NCBI GenBank assembly: GCA_003598175.1 | Contig: QZKN01000062.1 | Coordinates: 1-64,000, forward strand | DNA: 64,000 nt | Source of the DNA: Candidatus Omnitrophota bacterium | GTDB lineage: Bacteria; Hinthialibacterota; Hinthialibacteria; Hinthialibacterales; Hinthialibacteraceae | Direction of reading: 5' to 3' | In this document: in pieces, positions 26,285-36,700 of the stretch | Layout of the letters: each line of letters opens with the position of its first letter | Position numbering within the stretch: the first letter of the stretch is position 1 | The notes under the pieces: generated by a model | What the model was told of the DNA's origin: nothing | The model's database searches: none | What the model saw: the letters and a program-made list of their open reading frames with translations, nothing else | Translations under genes and position numbers: made by a program

Positions 26285-26422
26285 GTGCTGAATACCTTAT
26301 TGCTCATTGCCTGTATCGTTTTCGTGTCATTCATTTGGGGGCCGTCTCCGATGTGGGGAGTTCTGGCATTCCTTTTGGGAATCGTCGCCAGACACCAGAA
26401 ACAAGCGCAAAAACATGTCTGA
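26285..26422 (+). CDS. possible 45-aa membrane protein
   Basis: A GTG-started frame of 45 codons with AGAAGGA 11 bases upstream. The product would have two hydrophobic segments split by a short Gly-Pro-Ser-Pro turn (residues 3-18 and 23-35) and a basic tail (RHQKQAQKH), a hairpin topology seen in many small membrane proteins. There is no homology I can name and the length is short, so it may be chance. Confidence 0.4.
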   Translation: MLNTLLLIACIVFVSFIWGPSPMWGVLAFLLGIVARHQKQAQKHV

Positions 26423-26564
26423 ATCTCTCATTCGACGTCATTTTTTCATTCGCTGACGCTCACGAATAGTAGAAAATCTCCTTCCTTCTCAAAATTTCAT
26501 ACTTGCCAATAATCAATTCCCCGTCAATAATGATTTAACCTTATGTTTGCATTTCTTATCGGCT

Positions 26565-26592
26565 TTGAGTTATTCGGTTTTTATGGTATAAT
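26565..26592 (+). promoter_or_regulatory. sigma-70 promoter of glycosyltransferase gene
   Basis: TTGAGT (26565-26570), a 16-base spacer and a perfect TATAAT (26587-26592). The start codon at 26652 is about 60 bases further on. Confidence 0.6.
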
Positions 26593-26651
26593 TTGCCGCC
26601 ATACGAACCGGATTTGATCTCACTGTAATTGGTTTTGTCGAGTTGAGGGTT

Positions 26652-28085
26652 ATGAAACATGTCCTATTGATCGGCGTCGGACCGCTTCCCTTTTACGAAT
26701 CCGATCATCTTTATGGTTTCGGCATTCGCGCCTGGCAATTCGCCTTACCGCTTTTGCGCGCGGGGAATCGGATCACGCTGATCACCTGCGAATTCGGCGT
26801 GACGCGGGAAAGTTCCGTACAGATTCGCTATCAAACGTATCCATCCGTCTTCGGCCCGCTGGAACATATCCCGTTGCCCGAGCCCAATGCGCGGAACATG
26901 AACGTCTTGTTGACCCGCATCGAGGAAATCATCCGCACTCACAATCCGGACGTCATCGTGACCGCCGGCTCAAGCATTTCCAGCAACCTGGCCGCTTTGC
27001 TCGATACCGATCTGCCCATCTGGATGGATATGTTCGGCGACCTTTTCGCCGAAGTGCAGGCCAAAAGCCCCTTTTCGCGCAACGATGAAGAAATCGACTT
27101 CTTTCATCGCAATCTTGCCCGCGTGCTTTTGCGCGGCGACCGATTCTCCGTGGTTTCGGAGATGCAACGCGGCGCCGCCATCGGCCAGCTGGGTCTGATG
27201 GGGCGGCTGAACCGCTACACGTTGGGCGAAGAAATGGTCTGGACCATTCCCTGCGCGATGAACGGAGCGATATCACCCGTCAAACGACGGTCCATCCTGC
27301 GCGGCGACAAAGTCGGATCATCCGATTTTCTGCTTCTTTGCAGCGGCGGCTTCAACACCTGGGCGGACGTGGATACCCTTTTCTCGGGTATCGAAGGCGC
27401 AATGGAAAAAAGCAATCGCGTCCATTGCATCGTAACGGGCGGACAAATCAAAGGGCATCACGAGGACGGTTTCAATCGATTTCGCACGTTGATCGAGAAG
27501 AGTCCGTATGAACGCCGCTTTCACCTGCTGGGCTGGGTTTCGAACCAGGACGTGACGCAGATCACGCTGGAATGCAATCTCGGCCTCAATATCGATCTGC
27601 CCATCTATGAATCCGTGCTGGGCAGCCGCAATCGGATGTTGTATTGGATGCAGTGCGGCCTTCCCATTCTCACCACGGTCACAACCGAAATTTCACGCAT
27701 TCTGGAAGCGCACCACCTGGCTCTGTGCGCCCCTCCCGGAAACGCCAAGATCATCACGTCGCACATCCTGGATGCGCTAGCGCATCCCCACGCCATGAAG
27801 AAAATGGCCCTCGACGCCAAACGCTTCGCCTATTACAACCTGACGTTCGAGGAAACATCGCAGCCGCTCGTGCGTTGGGTAAAAAATCCGGTCAAGGCAT
27901 CCGACAACGGCGAACGCCTGATCCGCAACGGCCAATTGTTCAACCAAACCGATTCGTTCTGGCACGCCTGGGCTTTCCCGGAAAGCGAAACCATTATCGA
28001 TCCCACCATCCCCCGCCCGCCCAAAACTCTCATCCGCACCCGCCCGCAGGGAAAAAGCTGGTGGAGACGGCTCTGGGGGCTTTAA
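26652..28085 (+). CDS. glycosyltransferase (GT-B fold)
   Basis: About 477 aa. The N-terminal Rossmann half starts with KHVLLIGVGPLPFYES and a Gly-rich loop. The C-terminal half (about 220-400) has LLLCSGGFNTWADVDTL, RFHLLGWVSNQDV and ECNLGLNIDLPIYES, the layout of GT4-like enzymes that bind a nucleotide sugar with the C-terminal domain. The GLNID-YES segment replaces the usual E-x7-E. The last 70 residues are Pro/Arg-rich. Acceptor unknown. The ATG at 26652 follows TTGAGGGTT. It ends inside the 3' end of the convergent gene. Confidence 0.82.
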   Translation: MKHVLLIGVGPLPFYESDHLYGFGIRAWQFALPLLRAGNRITLITCEFGVTRESSVQIRYQTYPSVFGPLEHIPLPEPNARNMNVLLTRIEEIIRTHNPDVIVTAGSSISSNLAALLDTDLPIWMDMFGDLFAEVQAKSPFSRNDEEIDFFHRNLARVLLRGDRFSVVSEMQRGAAIGQLGLMGRLNRYTLGEEMVWTIPCAMNGAISPVKRRSILRGDKVGSSDFLLLCSGGFNTWADVDTLFSGIEGAMEKSNRVHCIVTGGQIKGHHEDGFNRFRTLIEKSPYERRFHLLGWVSNQDVTQITLECNLGLNIDLPIYESVLGSRNRMLYWMQCGLPILTTVTTEISRILEAHHLALCAPPGNAKIITSHILDALAHPHAMKKMALDAKRFAYYNLTFEETSQPLVRWVKNPVKASDNGERLIRNGQLFNQTDSFWHAWAFPESETIIDPTIPRPPKTLIRTRPQGKSWWRRLWGL

Positions 28086-30699
28086 TCGTTTCATAATAAC
28101 AAACCACTTTTTGGGCATAGGCATTCGCATTCAATTGCAGGGATCCTGCATTTTTCCAATCCCCCAAATCGATCATGCGCACCGCATTGGCGTGATTCTT
28201 CGCGCTTGGAATCAACTCCGACAATTTATTCGGCGCTTGTTCGAGACTGGACGGATTGAACACATGCCCTTCCTGGCCGGGAAACAGGGCCAGGTAAAGA
28301 ATATCCAATTCCACTAAATTACTAAAGAAATGGGTGCCAAGCGATACATCCGGCGTTAAGTTTTCCCGCATGGTCACGATTTCACACAGCACGGCTACGG
28401 AAGAGATCTCGGCAAACGAGACCGGCACCCCCAGCGACGGCGTCGTGGTTCCCCAACGGCCCGGACCGATCAACATCGTGACTTTCGGCGATGGGTTCTC
28501 TTTCAACCGCGTCAGACGGCCGATCAGGCGCGCTATGGAATAACGATCATTCAGCGGCAGTTGGCCGTATACGGCGGGAACGACGTAAATAATCCTGTCG
28601 ATATTCACCACGCGGCTATGGCCGATGACCGAACCGTGCGATTCGAGCAGGATGTCATCGCGATTCAGGCTCGTCGGCGGCTCCTGAATCCCACTGTCGC
28701 CTTTATACTGAAACGGCCGGCATTGCAACAGGTTGATTTTGTAAGACTCCATGCCGAAAAAATTCACGGTGAACTCGACATCGACGGGATGATTATAGGC
28801 CTGCTGCAAAATCCGCAGCATCTCACGAATATCGTCGATCAATTTCGATTGGGAAAAAATGGATTGAAAGGAAAGAGTGGGTTCGATAGGTTCCTGATGA
28901 TCGCTTCCACGGGTCAGATTGGATAGTTCCTCGTCGAGGGCATAGAAAAAGTCCGCCGGCAAACCGGGGCTGTTTTTTATCACGCCGGAAAACAGATTCG
29001 TCGTCAATTCATTCGTTTCCAAATTCAAAACATCGACTTTGCGCTGGGTAAAACGGCGCACTTCCTGCATTCCGGTTTCCGGGCGCAACGCAGGGGCGTT
29101 CAACGCGACCAGACGGGCAAAATCATCGCTGCTGCGTTCCACCGCGCGTGTTCCCAGGCCGAAAACCATACGGACCACCCCCGCCCGGGGATCTATCGAT
29201 TCGCACCAGACGTAGGGATTAAAAGAAATCCCCACCCCGGCAACCTGCGGATAAAACAGATGGCCATACTGCGCGCCGGAGACGCGCTGCACGAGCAGCG
29301 CCATTTGCTCGTCGATATCGAGAATGCCGCGACGGGCGCGATAGGTCAACGCTTCTTCGCTCATGCTGCTCGCGTAAATGCGGCGGACCGCGTTCATGAA
29401 TGCTTCCATGCGTTCGCGGTGGGAGCCCTGATTCACACAAAACACACTTTCGTACTTACCGGCGAAGGTATTTCCGAACGTATCCTCAAACAAACTGCTG
29501 GAACGGACAATGATGGGAGATTGCCCATAATAATCAAGCATGTCGGAGAAACGCTTGACGATGTAATCGGGAAATTTCCCATTCAAGATGCGTCGTTTCG
29601 TCTCTTCCGTGTCATCGAGAAAGGTTTTCGGATCTTTTTGCTTTTTGCGCATCCACCAGCAATCGTTAAGAACAAGAAACGTATAAAAAACGTCCGAGCC
29701 GATGTAAAACGAATCGTGCACCTCCAGAAGTTGGTTCCAGCGCGGATCGATTTTTTTGAGAATCGCGCGCGCCAGAATCATGCCGACGGATTTGCCGCCG
29801 ATGAATCCGGTTCCGTTCATGCGTTTGCGGATTTCGATGATACCGGCAAGAGATAAATACTGCTTGGCCAGGCGAAGAACGCATTCATCGCGCGAAATGG
29901 CCATGCGCAGCAGTTGATCGAAACGTTCCTCGATCTTTTGTTGCGAACATTCGCCTCGGCGGTGCGCCTCAAGCATTTCTTCGGCTTGCAGAAACATCCG
30001 ATTCCACACCCCCAATTGATAACTGGCGGTTTCCAGCACCGAACCGGACACGGAAGTCAACACTTCCGCGACTTCGGCGCTGTGCGTGATCGGTAAAAAC
30101 CGATCACCTTCCCACACGTGCAGCATGTTGATGGTCGGTGAAAATCGTTGATGCACTTTCAACGGATGAACGTACATTTTACCTTTATGCCGATACACGT
30201 CGAGAAGCAATTGCGTCGTTTCCGCGATGGGAGAAGCGGCATGAAACGAATGATAATTGCGCAACACCGCGAAATAGGCAATCGCCTCCAATTTCAGCAA
30301 ATAGGGGCAGGTAAGCATAAAGAAATTACCGACCATCCGGTCGCTGTAACAATCCAGCGCCAACTCCGACAACGAGTCGAAGACATAAAATCCCCCTTTT
30401 CCATGCGCTTCGATCACGTCGTGGATTTTGGTAATGAACGCCTCGAATCCCAGATGCGGCGAGAGACGATGGATTTCCGCTCCGACATCGTCCGGGACCA
30501 GTGCATTCTGCCGGGAAAAACGAAAGTAGATCATTTTCTCATTTCGCAAGCGGACTGTTTTATAAAAAGGTTCTACGAAGGCTTGATACTCGTCGATCGA
30601 GTCCACTTGCCAAACGATGTTGTCGCCTGGAACGAGTCCTTGCAACACCTCATCAAGTCCGGAAAGACCGGTGGAAAATGGAAAATTGTGTGAAGACAT
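28030..30699 (-). CDS. KaiC-like domain fused to PEP/pyruvate-binding domain
   Basis: 889 aa. Residues 1-215 follow the RecA/KaiC fold: STGLSGLDEVLQGLVPGD is a KaiC-type opening and GGFYVFDSLSEL is Walker B-like. The P-loop expected near 30-40 is replaced by QVDSIDEYQAF with no GKT. About 295-650 resembles the ATP-grasp domain of PEP synthase and pyruvate phosphate dikinase (GGKSVGMILARAI, then IIVRSSSLFEDTFGNTFAGK near 397-414, then MVFGLGTRAVERSSDD). The phosphohistidine swivel motif and the PEP-utilising barrel are absent. The C-terminal part has GPGRWGTTTPSLGVPV and LGTHFFSNL. It cannot be a complete dikinase. A role in phosphotransfer or signalling is only a guess. The ATG follows GAGGAAACAGG. 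Confidence 0.85.
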   Translation of the reverse strand: MSSHNFPFSTGLSGLDEVLQGLVPGDNIVWQVDSIDEYQAFVEPFYKTVRLRNEKMIYFRFSRQNALVPDDVGAEIHRLSPHLGFEAFITKIHDVIEAHGKGGFYVFDSLSELALDCYSDRMVGNFFMLTCPYLLKLEAIAYFAVLRNYHSFHAASPIAETTQLLLDVYRHKGKMYVHPLKVHQRFSPTINMLHVWEGDRFLPITHSAEVAEVLTSVSGSVLETASYQLGVWNRMFLQAEEMLEAHRRGECSQQKIEERFDQLLRMAISRDECVLRLAKQYLSLAGIIEIRKRMNGTGFIGGKSVGMILARAILKKIDPRWNQLLEVHDSFYIGSDVFYTFLVLNDCWWMRKKQKDPKTFLDDTEETKRRILNGKFPDYIVKRFSDMLDYYGQSPIIVRSSSLFEDTFGNTFAGKYESVFCVNQGSHRERMEAFMNAVRRIYASSMSEEALTYRARRGILDIDEQMALLVQRVSGAQYGHLFYPQVAGVGISFNPYVWCESIDPRAGVVRMVFGLGTRAVERSSDDFARLVALNAPALRPETGMQEVRRFTQRKVDVLNLETNELTTNLFSGVIKNSPGLPADFFYALDEELSNLTRGSDHQEPIEPTLSFQSIFSQSKLIDDIREMLRILQQAYNHPVDVEFTVNFFGMESYKINLLQCRPFQYKGDSGIQEPPTSLNRDDILLESHGSVIGHSRVVNIDRIIYVVPAVYGQLPLNDRYSIARLIGRLTRLKENPSPKVTMLIGPGRWGTTTPSLGVPVSFAEISSVAVLCEIVTMRENLTPDVSLGTHFFSNLVELDILYLALFPGQEGHVFNPSSLEQAPNKLSELIPSAKNHANAVRMIDLGDWKNAGSLQLNANAYAQKVVCYYETIKAPRAVSTSFFPAGGCG

Positions 30700-30755
30700 C
30701 CTGTTTCCTCATCCGGAGCGAGCGAATCGGACAGCCCCGTTCGAAATATGTCATT

Positions 30756-31796
30756 TTATTCGAATTCCATGGTTCGAAATTCTTCCCTCGCCATTACATT
30801 AGCCATTTCTTTTTTAAAATGAATCAGTCGGTCGAACTCAACCATCGTGCATAATGCGATGTTGGAAGTGGGAATTCCCGCTTCCTGGATCGCCGCGGTC
30901 GGATTCAGCCCGCCGGTCACGATCATTCCCGTTCTTCCCTCATCGATGGGAAATTCCAGCAGGGATTGGTTGGGTTTTCCCAGCATGAGAATACCATTCA
31001 AACCAATTTCTTCGAGCCGTGAACGGATCGTTCTCGTTTCACTCAGTGAGGCGGTGGGAATCTCGCGAAGACTCGCGCCGATGCGCCCGTGACCCGTTCG
31101 CGCCGCTTCCCGCACGCTGGTCAAACCGCCTTTGATAAAGATCTCCAACGGATCGAGCGACGTGCCGTTGTAATAGATCACGTCGGTAAAACGAACCGGG
31201 CGGCCATCGTGCACTTCGAGCACCCCGCCAAAGCGTGAAACCGCGGGAATTCGTGCGCTGAGAAGCACGCCGTTAATGGTTACACTGCAGACCGTGCCGA
31301 TCCCCACTTTCCCCGGCGGCACACGGAAACTGCCAAGACATTCGCCCGCTCGGGCCAAAACAATGAACTCTCCCATCCCCATCCCCATTTTGAAAACGGG
31401 AACCATTTCACGAATGGCGCGGTTGAGTTGCGTTTCGTCGATGGTGGTGACATTCAAAACGACGAGGCCGGAACGTGATCTGAGATTCAAGGTGGTTCGG
31501 CAGGCCAGTTCGTCCACTTTGGAAGCCATAAAACCGACACGATTCGTGACGAGGGCGTCATGAATCTCTTCGTAACCGGCCGGCGTGATGGTGCGGCCGC
31601 CCTCACGGCCTCGCCGAGCCGGCGTAACCAATCCGTCCTGCTCCATTTCCTGTAAATACAAACGAATCGTCCTGCCGCTGAGTTCAAATCCATAGGCGGC
31701 CAATTCATCGGCGATGGTTGCGCTGCCGATCGCTTCTCCGGCATCACGAAGAATACGCAGAATGGCAACTTTCTGTTTCGGATTGATGTCTTTCAA
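30756..31796 (-). CDS. nrpR: NrpR-type nitrogen regulator
   Basis: 346 aa. Residues 1-70 are a winged helix (VAILRILRDAGEAIGSATIA, then GFELSGRTIRLYLQEMEQDG). The rest is one NrpR/DUF128 domain, with the repeated pattern FKMGMGMGEFIVLARAGE and PAVSRFGGVLEV. In methanogens NrpR represses nitrogen genes when 2-oxoglutarate is low and often carries two such domains; this form has one. The start is TTG at 31796 with AAGGAT upstream. It is divergent from gdhA, a fitting target since GdhA consumes 2-oxoglutarate and ammonium. Confidence 0.9.
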   Translation of the reverse strand: MKDINPKQKVAILRILRDAGEAIGSATIADELAAYGFELSGRTIRLYLQEMEQDGLVTPARRGREGGRTITPAGYEEIHDALVTNRVGFMASKVDELACRTTLNLRSRSGLVVLNVTTIDETQLNRAIREMVPVFKMGMGMGEFIVLARAGECLGSFRVPPGKVGIGTVCSVTINGVLLSARIPAVSRFGGVLEVHDGRPVRFTDVIYYNGTSLDPLEIFIKGGLTSVREAARTGHGRIGASLREIPTASLSETRTIRSRLEEIGLNGILMLGKPNQSLLEFPIDEGRTGMIVTGGLNPTAAIQEAGIPTSNIALCTMVEFDRLIHFKKEMANVMAREEFRTMEFE

Positions 31797-31836
31797 GATG
31801 AATCCTTATATTTTATAGGCGATAATGCCATAAATT

Positions 31837-31852
31837 ACCATTATACAATGGT
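31837..31852. promoter_or_regulatory. dyad over the nrpR -10 region
   Basis: ACCATTATACAATGGT has 6-base inverted arms around a 4-base centre. Read on the minus strand it contains TATAAT (31845-31840), a perfect -10 box about 44 bases upstream of the nrpR start. A dyad over the -10 suggests autorepression; this is inference. Confidence 0.5.
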
Positions 31853-31919
31853 CAAATCAAGAGTTAAATGGCAATATTAATGGAAATTGAGATTAAATAA
31901 TGACCTCATTACACCCCAA

Positions 31920-31997
31920 AAACTTCCACAGAATACTCGTTTGAAATCAACATCGGATAGGTTACGTGAAATTGCCATGAAGAAACTTCCACAGAAT
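31920..31997. repeat. direct repeats AAACTTCCACAGAAT
   Basis: The 15-base word AAACTTCCACAGAAT occurs at 31920-31934 and again at 31983-31997, 63 bases apart (about six DNA turns), midway between nrpR and gdhA. The phasing would suit cooperative protein binding. Neither copy is in a gene. Confidence 0.6.
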
Positions 31998-32096
31998 CGC
32001 ATATAATATGCTTTATTAATTCGAGTTATGTAATCAATCCCCGTAATAAATGAAGAAGAAAAAAATCAAAAATTACCTGTGATTCTCATTCTTCAC

Positions 32097-32125
32097 TTGA
32101 CAGTGATAAAGAAGACTCTTATTAT
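32097..32125 (+). promoter_or_regulatory. near-consensus sigma-70 promoter of gdhA
   Basis: TTGACA (32097-32102), a 17-base spacer, and TATTAT (32120-32125). It is the best promoter match in the window. gdhA starts 180 bases downstream, which leaves a long leader containing a palindromic repeat. Confidence 0.75.
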
Positions 32126-32143
32126 TTGGAATTGCATTGCCAA
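32126..32143. promoter_or_regulatory. candidate NrpR operator at gdhA start site
   Basis: TTGGAATTGCATTGCCAA is an imperfect palindrome (14 of 18 positions symmetric) directly after the gdhA -10 box, so it would cover the transcription start. It contains GGAA-N6-TGCC, one base from the GGAA-N6-TTCC operator known for archaeal NrpR. Half-sites ATTGCCAT or its complement recur at 31868 and 31971. Binding is not shown by sequence alone. Confidence 0.5.
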
Positions 32144-32214
32144 TTAAAAATAGACATTAATTTCCATATAAGTGGTCATAATAAAAGATGAATAAATGTG
32201 GTGCGGTCTGTGCG

Positions 32215-32244
32215 TGCAGGCTGGAAGCCCGCACCACAATATTT
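32215..32244. repeat. GTGCGGGCTTCCAGC repeat, inverted copy
   Basis: The 30 bases here are an exact reverse complement of 39522-39551. Core arms GTGCAGGCTGG and CCAGCCTGCAC-type words make a hairpin with GCGGTCTGTGCG upstream. It sits in the gdhA leader and might affect its mRNA. Confidence 0.72.
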
Positions 32245-32289
32245 TCGCCGTAAAAATAAAGTATTACAGCTCCATTGCGGAGTGAATGA

Positions 32290-33645
<1,356 letters not shown>

Positions 33646-33672
33646 TTGTTATTTGCGAGTAAATCAAGATAC

Positions 33673-33703
33673 AGGCAGGCTTTGCGCCTGCCTTTGCTTT
33701 TTA
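33673..33703 (+). terminator. intrinsic terminator of gdhA
   Basis: AGGCAGGC and GCCTGCCT arms with a 5-base TTTGC loop, followed by TTGCTTTTTAT. It starts 28 bases after the gdhA stop and just reaches the end of the convergent restriction-modification gene. Confidence 0.85.
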
Positions 33704-36700
33704 TGATTCAACCTTCTCGAATTCCTGCGGCAATTTTTCTAAAATTTTTATTGTCTCTTGTGATACTCGAATCACCTGCCCAACCAAACGTACGATATAT
33801 TCCGGATCGTCCTCACGGTTGGGATCGGAAACGATCCCACTTCGCTTATGTTCTTTTACCTGATACTGATCGATCACCCATTCCAACGCACTGCGATTTC
33901 CCAAACAATATGCAAACGTTTCCGGTGGGATACCCCGCAGTGTAAGCGAATTGTTCACTTTCAATTCAAGCCGGTCTCTGCTCAACCGCATTTTTTCCAC
34001 ACGATACGAAAGCGGCGTATCCGGCGTTTCCACCCACGCCAGCTCATAGGGCTCCACCTTTTCATAATGCAAATGCCATTCTGCCAATTCCTTTCCCATC
34101 TTCGCAAATGTATGAAAATCGGGCGCAAAAGGAATCCGCGGCAATTCGCGTTTCAAATTCTCACCATACCGCTCACGATAGCCGGGATGATGCAGCAGAC
34201 CATAGACATAATAAAAAATATCCCACTTGCTGATGCCATCGTTTTGATAATGTTGCCGAAATTCGTTCAACGCCCAATCTGTGATATTTTCCCGGCGATT
34301 CACGCCGTCCTCGCTATACACATAAAAAGGAAAACATTGATGCGCATCGACGGGAGCAATTAAGTGCAAGTCAGGAATTATGTTTGATATAAAAACGTTA
34401 TAATGTGAAGCGCGGTATCCAACATCGCTGGAAACGATTAATAGGTTTTCCGTTTCTTTTTTAGGGTATATATTATTAATTTGGTAAACGGCTTCGTTCA
34501 AGACTCGATCAAAAAACAAAAACTTTTTTGTAAACGGCCGATATAACGATTCACGTATTTTTTCTTCCTTAAATTCCGCTTCCTTTTCTTTTTTTAGATT
34601 AGTTTTTAAGCCCATACTCCATTTTAACTTTTTGTAATCCACAAATTCATCAAGGTCTTCCACTTCTTCTCTTCTGTATCGATCAACTTCTGAATTGTAA
34701 TCTTTTACAAATTTCCTTACTTTTATAAGCAACTTATTTTCTTGAAAATCATAAACAGTATCATCTCTGCATGTCGCTACTCCTCTGCTATAAGTATTGA
34801 AAATTGTTGTACAGTTCTCAAACTTTTTTCGTTTTGATAATTTATCTCCCATCGGCAAAAACGCATGAAATTCTTTTTCCTGTCCCACCGCCAACCAATT
34901 GTTCTTATTGTCCGGTTTCAGGCGTTTCCACTTGATTTTAGAAATAAATTCCTTGTCATTCAGATAGACATATTTTTCTTCTCTTCGCCAGAATTCAGGT
35001 ACACGAGTATAATAAATCGTTCTTTTCTTGCGACTCTTTTTCCGCACGGCAACAGTGATCCCCACGCCGACCTTGATTCCGAAAACATTATGCGACGTAC
35101 CACTGATTTTTGGATTTTGTCTCACATCTCCATGCAAATCGACATGATAAATCGTATGGAAATCTTCTAAAAAGTGCTTTCGCATCCCATCCAGAGCATA
35201 TTTGTGCACGAAACTGTTGTTACTGACAAAGCAGACAATTCCATCCTTTCCATTCAATCGATCGGTGGCCCAGCGAAAAAACTTCACATACATATCTTTG
35301 GTGGCGTTTTTATTGGTTGCTTTTGAATGTCGGGCGTACGTGAATTTTACCCTCTCGTCAATCACGGCATATTTTCGATTTTTATTGTTGTCATTTTCGT
35401 TCAGCTGACCAACGTTATAAGGTGGATTGCCGATGATCACCGTGATGGGAGTGTTTTTCTGCCGCTCCACTCTAGCCGTGTTTTCTTCCGTCATGCATGC
35501 GAAGATTTGCTGCTGGTGATCGGCCAGATCCAACGTATCCACGAAACAGATTCCCTCAAACGGTTCGTATTCGCCGGTCAGTTCATAATAAGCGTGTTCT
35601 ATGTTCAGCGCCGCGATGTAATACGGCAACAGCATGACTTCATTGGCAAAGAGTTGCTCTTTATAAAAACGCGGCAAGTCGCGTTTTTTGACGCGCTGCA
35701 ATAAATGCACCACGAAATTCCCCGTTCCCGTGCACGGATCCAGCACATTGACGCCTTCATCGCCCAAATTTTTACCAAACTCGTTTTGCAGCACTTCCAC
35801 CACGCTGTTGCACATAAAATCCACGATCGGGCCGGGCGTGTACACGATGCCATGCGTATCCGCCACCTTTACGCAATACCCTTGAAAAAAGCGTTCATAC
35901 ACCGAATTCAACAGCTGTTGCTTTTCATGAAAATCGGTCAACGTGCGCGCCGCATTCTCAATCGCCACATAAAATGGATCGAGATGTTGCAGAAATTCAT
36001 CGCGATTGAAACTCTTTGAAAGCAACGCCGTGATCACATTTTCCACTTCCGCCGCAATCACGTTGCGTTTGGTGAATTCGGGATTGTTGAAAATGGTGCG
36101 CAGCAGGCGCTCGGTGAGCAAATGTTGCACCAGCATTTCATTGACTGCATCTCTACTGAGATTGGGATTGAGAGAAGATCGGCAAATATCAAAAAACTGT
36201 TCGAACGCGGCTTGAAATTTGGCATTGGTTTCATGCGCGTTGGCAATCTTATCCGCCAATCCACGCGCCAGATCCGGCACCCGCTCCTTAAATCCATCCA
36301 CCGCCTTTTCGAATTCTTCATGATCGGGTTCGGTGTAGTTGTAAAAGGCGTTGAGTAGATCCGCTATTTCCTGCGCATTGCTTAGGTCCACGGCAAACGC
36401 GCGTTTTTTATTTTGATACAATACTGCCCGCTGTGTATCTTCAAAAATAATATTGGTGAGAGGATAACCTTTGTCGATTTTCTTCCTGATTTCCTCCTCG
36501 AGTGAATCGTTGGTGTCTTTCGCTTCCCAATATCCACGCGGCAGACCATTGACGTCACGTAACGTCCCGTCCGGACGAATCGTGCGTCCCATGCTCTTCT
36601 CGCTCAATTCGGGAATCAGCATCCATCCCCGTAATTTGGCGGTCGACTCCAGCAGTTGTTCAAACGCCCGCCGCACCGCCGATTCATGATCGACATGCTG

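Larger units (their letters stand above)
25964..26651. other. 688-bp intergenic stretch with a small ORF and promoter
   Basis: Divergent region between nuoA and the glycosyltransferase gene. It must hold the nuo promoter, but I could not identify one with confidence. At 26039 there is GGGTGGGATGAATA, shared with the hairpin at 21350. The possible small membrane-protein gene at 26285 and a sigma-70 promoter at 26565 are listed separately. Confidence 0.5.

Noticed and set aside
28030-30699. Annotation as PEP synthase or pyruvate phosphate dikinase
   Set aside because: No phosphohistidine GGxxSHAA motif or PEP-utilising barrel is present.
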